Shown in pieces: positions 5,183 to 5,253 of a stretch of 5,253 nucleotides of DNA. Below the pieces are notes generated by a model, which was given only the letters and a program-made list of their open reading frames with translations, was not told the origin of the DNA and did not search any database. This stretch comes from Actinomycetales bacterium (lineage in GTDB: Bacteria; Actinomycetota; Actinomycetes; Actinomycetales; Dermabacteraceae), in NCBI GenBank assembly GCA_012799425.1, contig JAAZLF010000277.1, forward strand, positions 1 through 5,253, written 5' to 3'. The position numbers and the translations under genes are program-made. Position 1 is the first letter of the stretch; the number at the start of each line of letters is the position of its first letter.

Positions 5183-5253
5183 GTGGCTGTCAAGATCCGT
5201 CTGAAGCGCATGGGCAAGATCCGTGCACCGTTCTACCGCATCGTCGTCGCCGA
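5183..5253 (+). CDS. rpsP: 30S ribosomal protein S16, N-terminal part; runs off the right edge
   Basis: GTG 5183 starts 23 complete codons reading (M)AVKIRLKRMGKIRAPFYRIVVA, the conserved N-terminus of bacterial ribosomal protein S16, a small subunit protein bound to 16S rRNA and needed for 30S assembly. The reading frame is too short here to stand out by length; it is identified by sequence and by the AAGGAGAG site upstream. In actinobacteria rpsP usually leads a cluster with a KH-domain protein gene, rimM, trmD and rplS, and lies just after ffh or one gene beyond it, as here. Only about a seventh of the gene is visible. Confidence 0.97.
   Translation, partial: MAVKIRLKRMGKIRAPFYRIVVA

Overview
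The window is high-GC DNA with the gene dress of an actinobacterium: GTG starts behind good Shine-Dalgarno sequences, TAnnnT -10 boxes placed directly before ATG codons (leaderless genes), and an Ffh with a long Gly/Met- and Lys-rich C-terminal tail. The Ffh and S16 sequences and the ffh / amidohydrolase / rpsP order suggest Micrococcales, perhaps near Brachybacterium. That placement is from memory and is not proven by the sequence.

Left part (1-2126), minus strand. A LysR-type regulator gene (1173-2126) is followed in the same direction by a DUF1852 gene (1-990), which I identify as mesX, the partner protein of the folate-independent methionine synthase MesD. The extreme C-terminus of mesX runs off the left edge, and mesD would be expected just beyond it. 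The 182-bp gap between the two genes holds a perfect dyad, CATAGG-N5-CCTATG, which is an ATAG-N7-CTAT / T-N11-A LysR-type operator. A third half-site lies 31 bp closer to mesX. The spacing fits a classical LysR-activated promoter for mesX, so this is probably a small regulated methionine-synthesis module.

Middle and right part (2127-5253), plus strand. A 98-bp divergent spacer leads into ffh (2225-3808), the SRP54 GTPase of the signal recognition particle. A GC-rich hairpin follows, then a probably leaderless gene for a cytoplasmic metal-dependent amidohydrolase (3862-4974) with the full H-x-H / K / H / H / D ligand set. A 208-bp gap with a 7-bp-stem dyad, GGTGCAC repeats and a candidate promoter leads to the start of rpsP (ribosomal protein S16, 5183 to the right edge), normally the first gene of the rpsP-rimM-trmD-rplS cluster.

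The right part is conserved housekeeping DNA with one metabolic gene inserted; the left part is an accessory metabolic unit. I see no tRNA or rRNA gene, CRISPR array, insertion sequence or prophage gene. No gap between genes exceeds about 210 bases.
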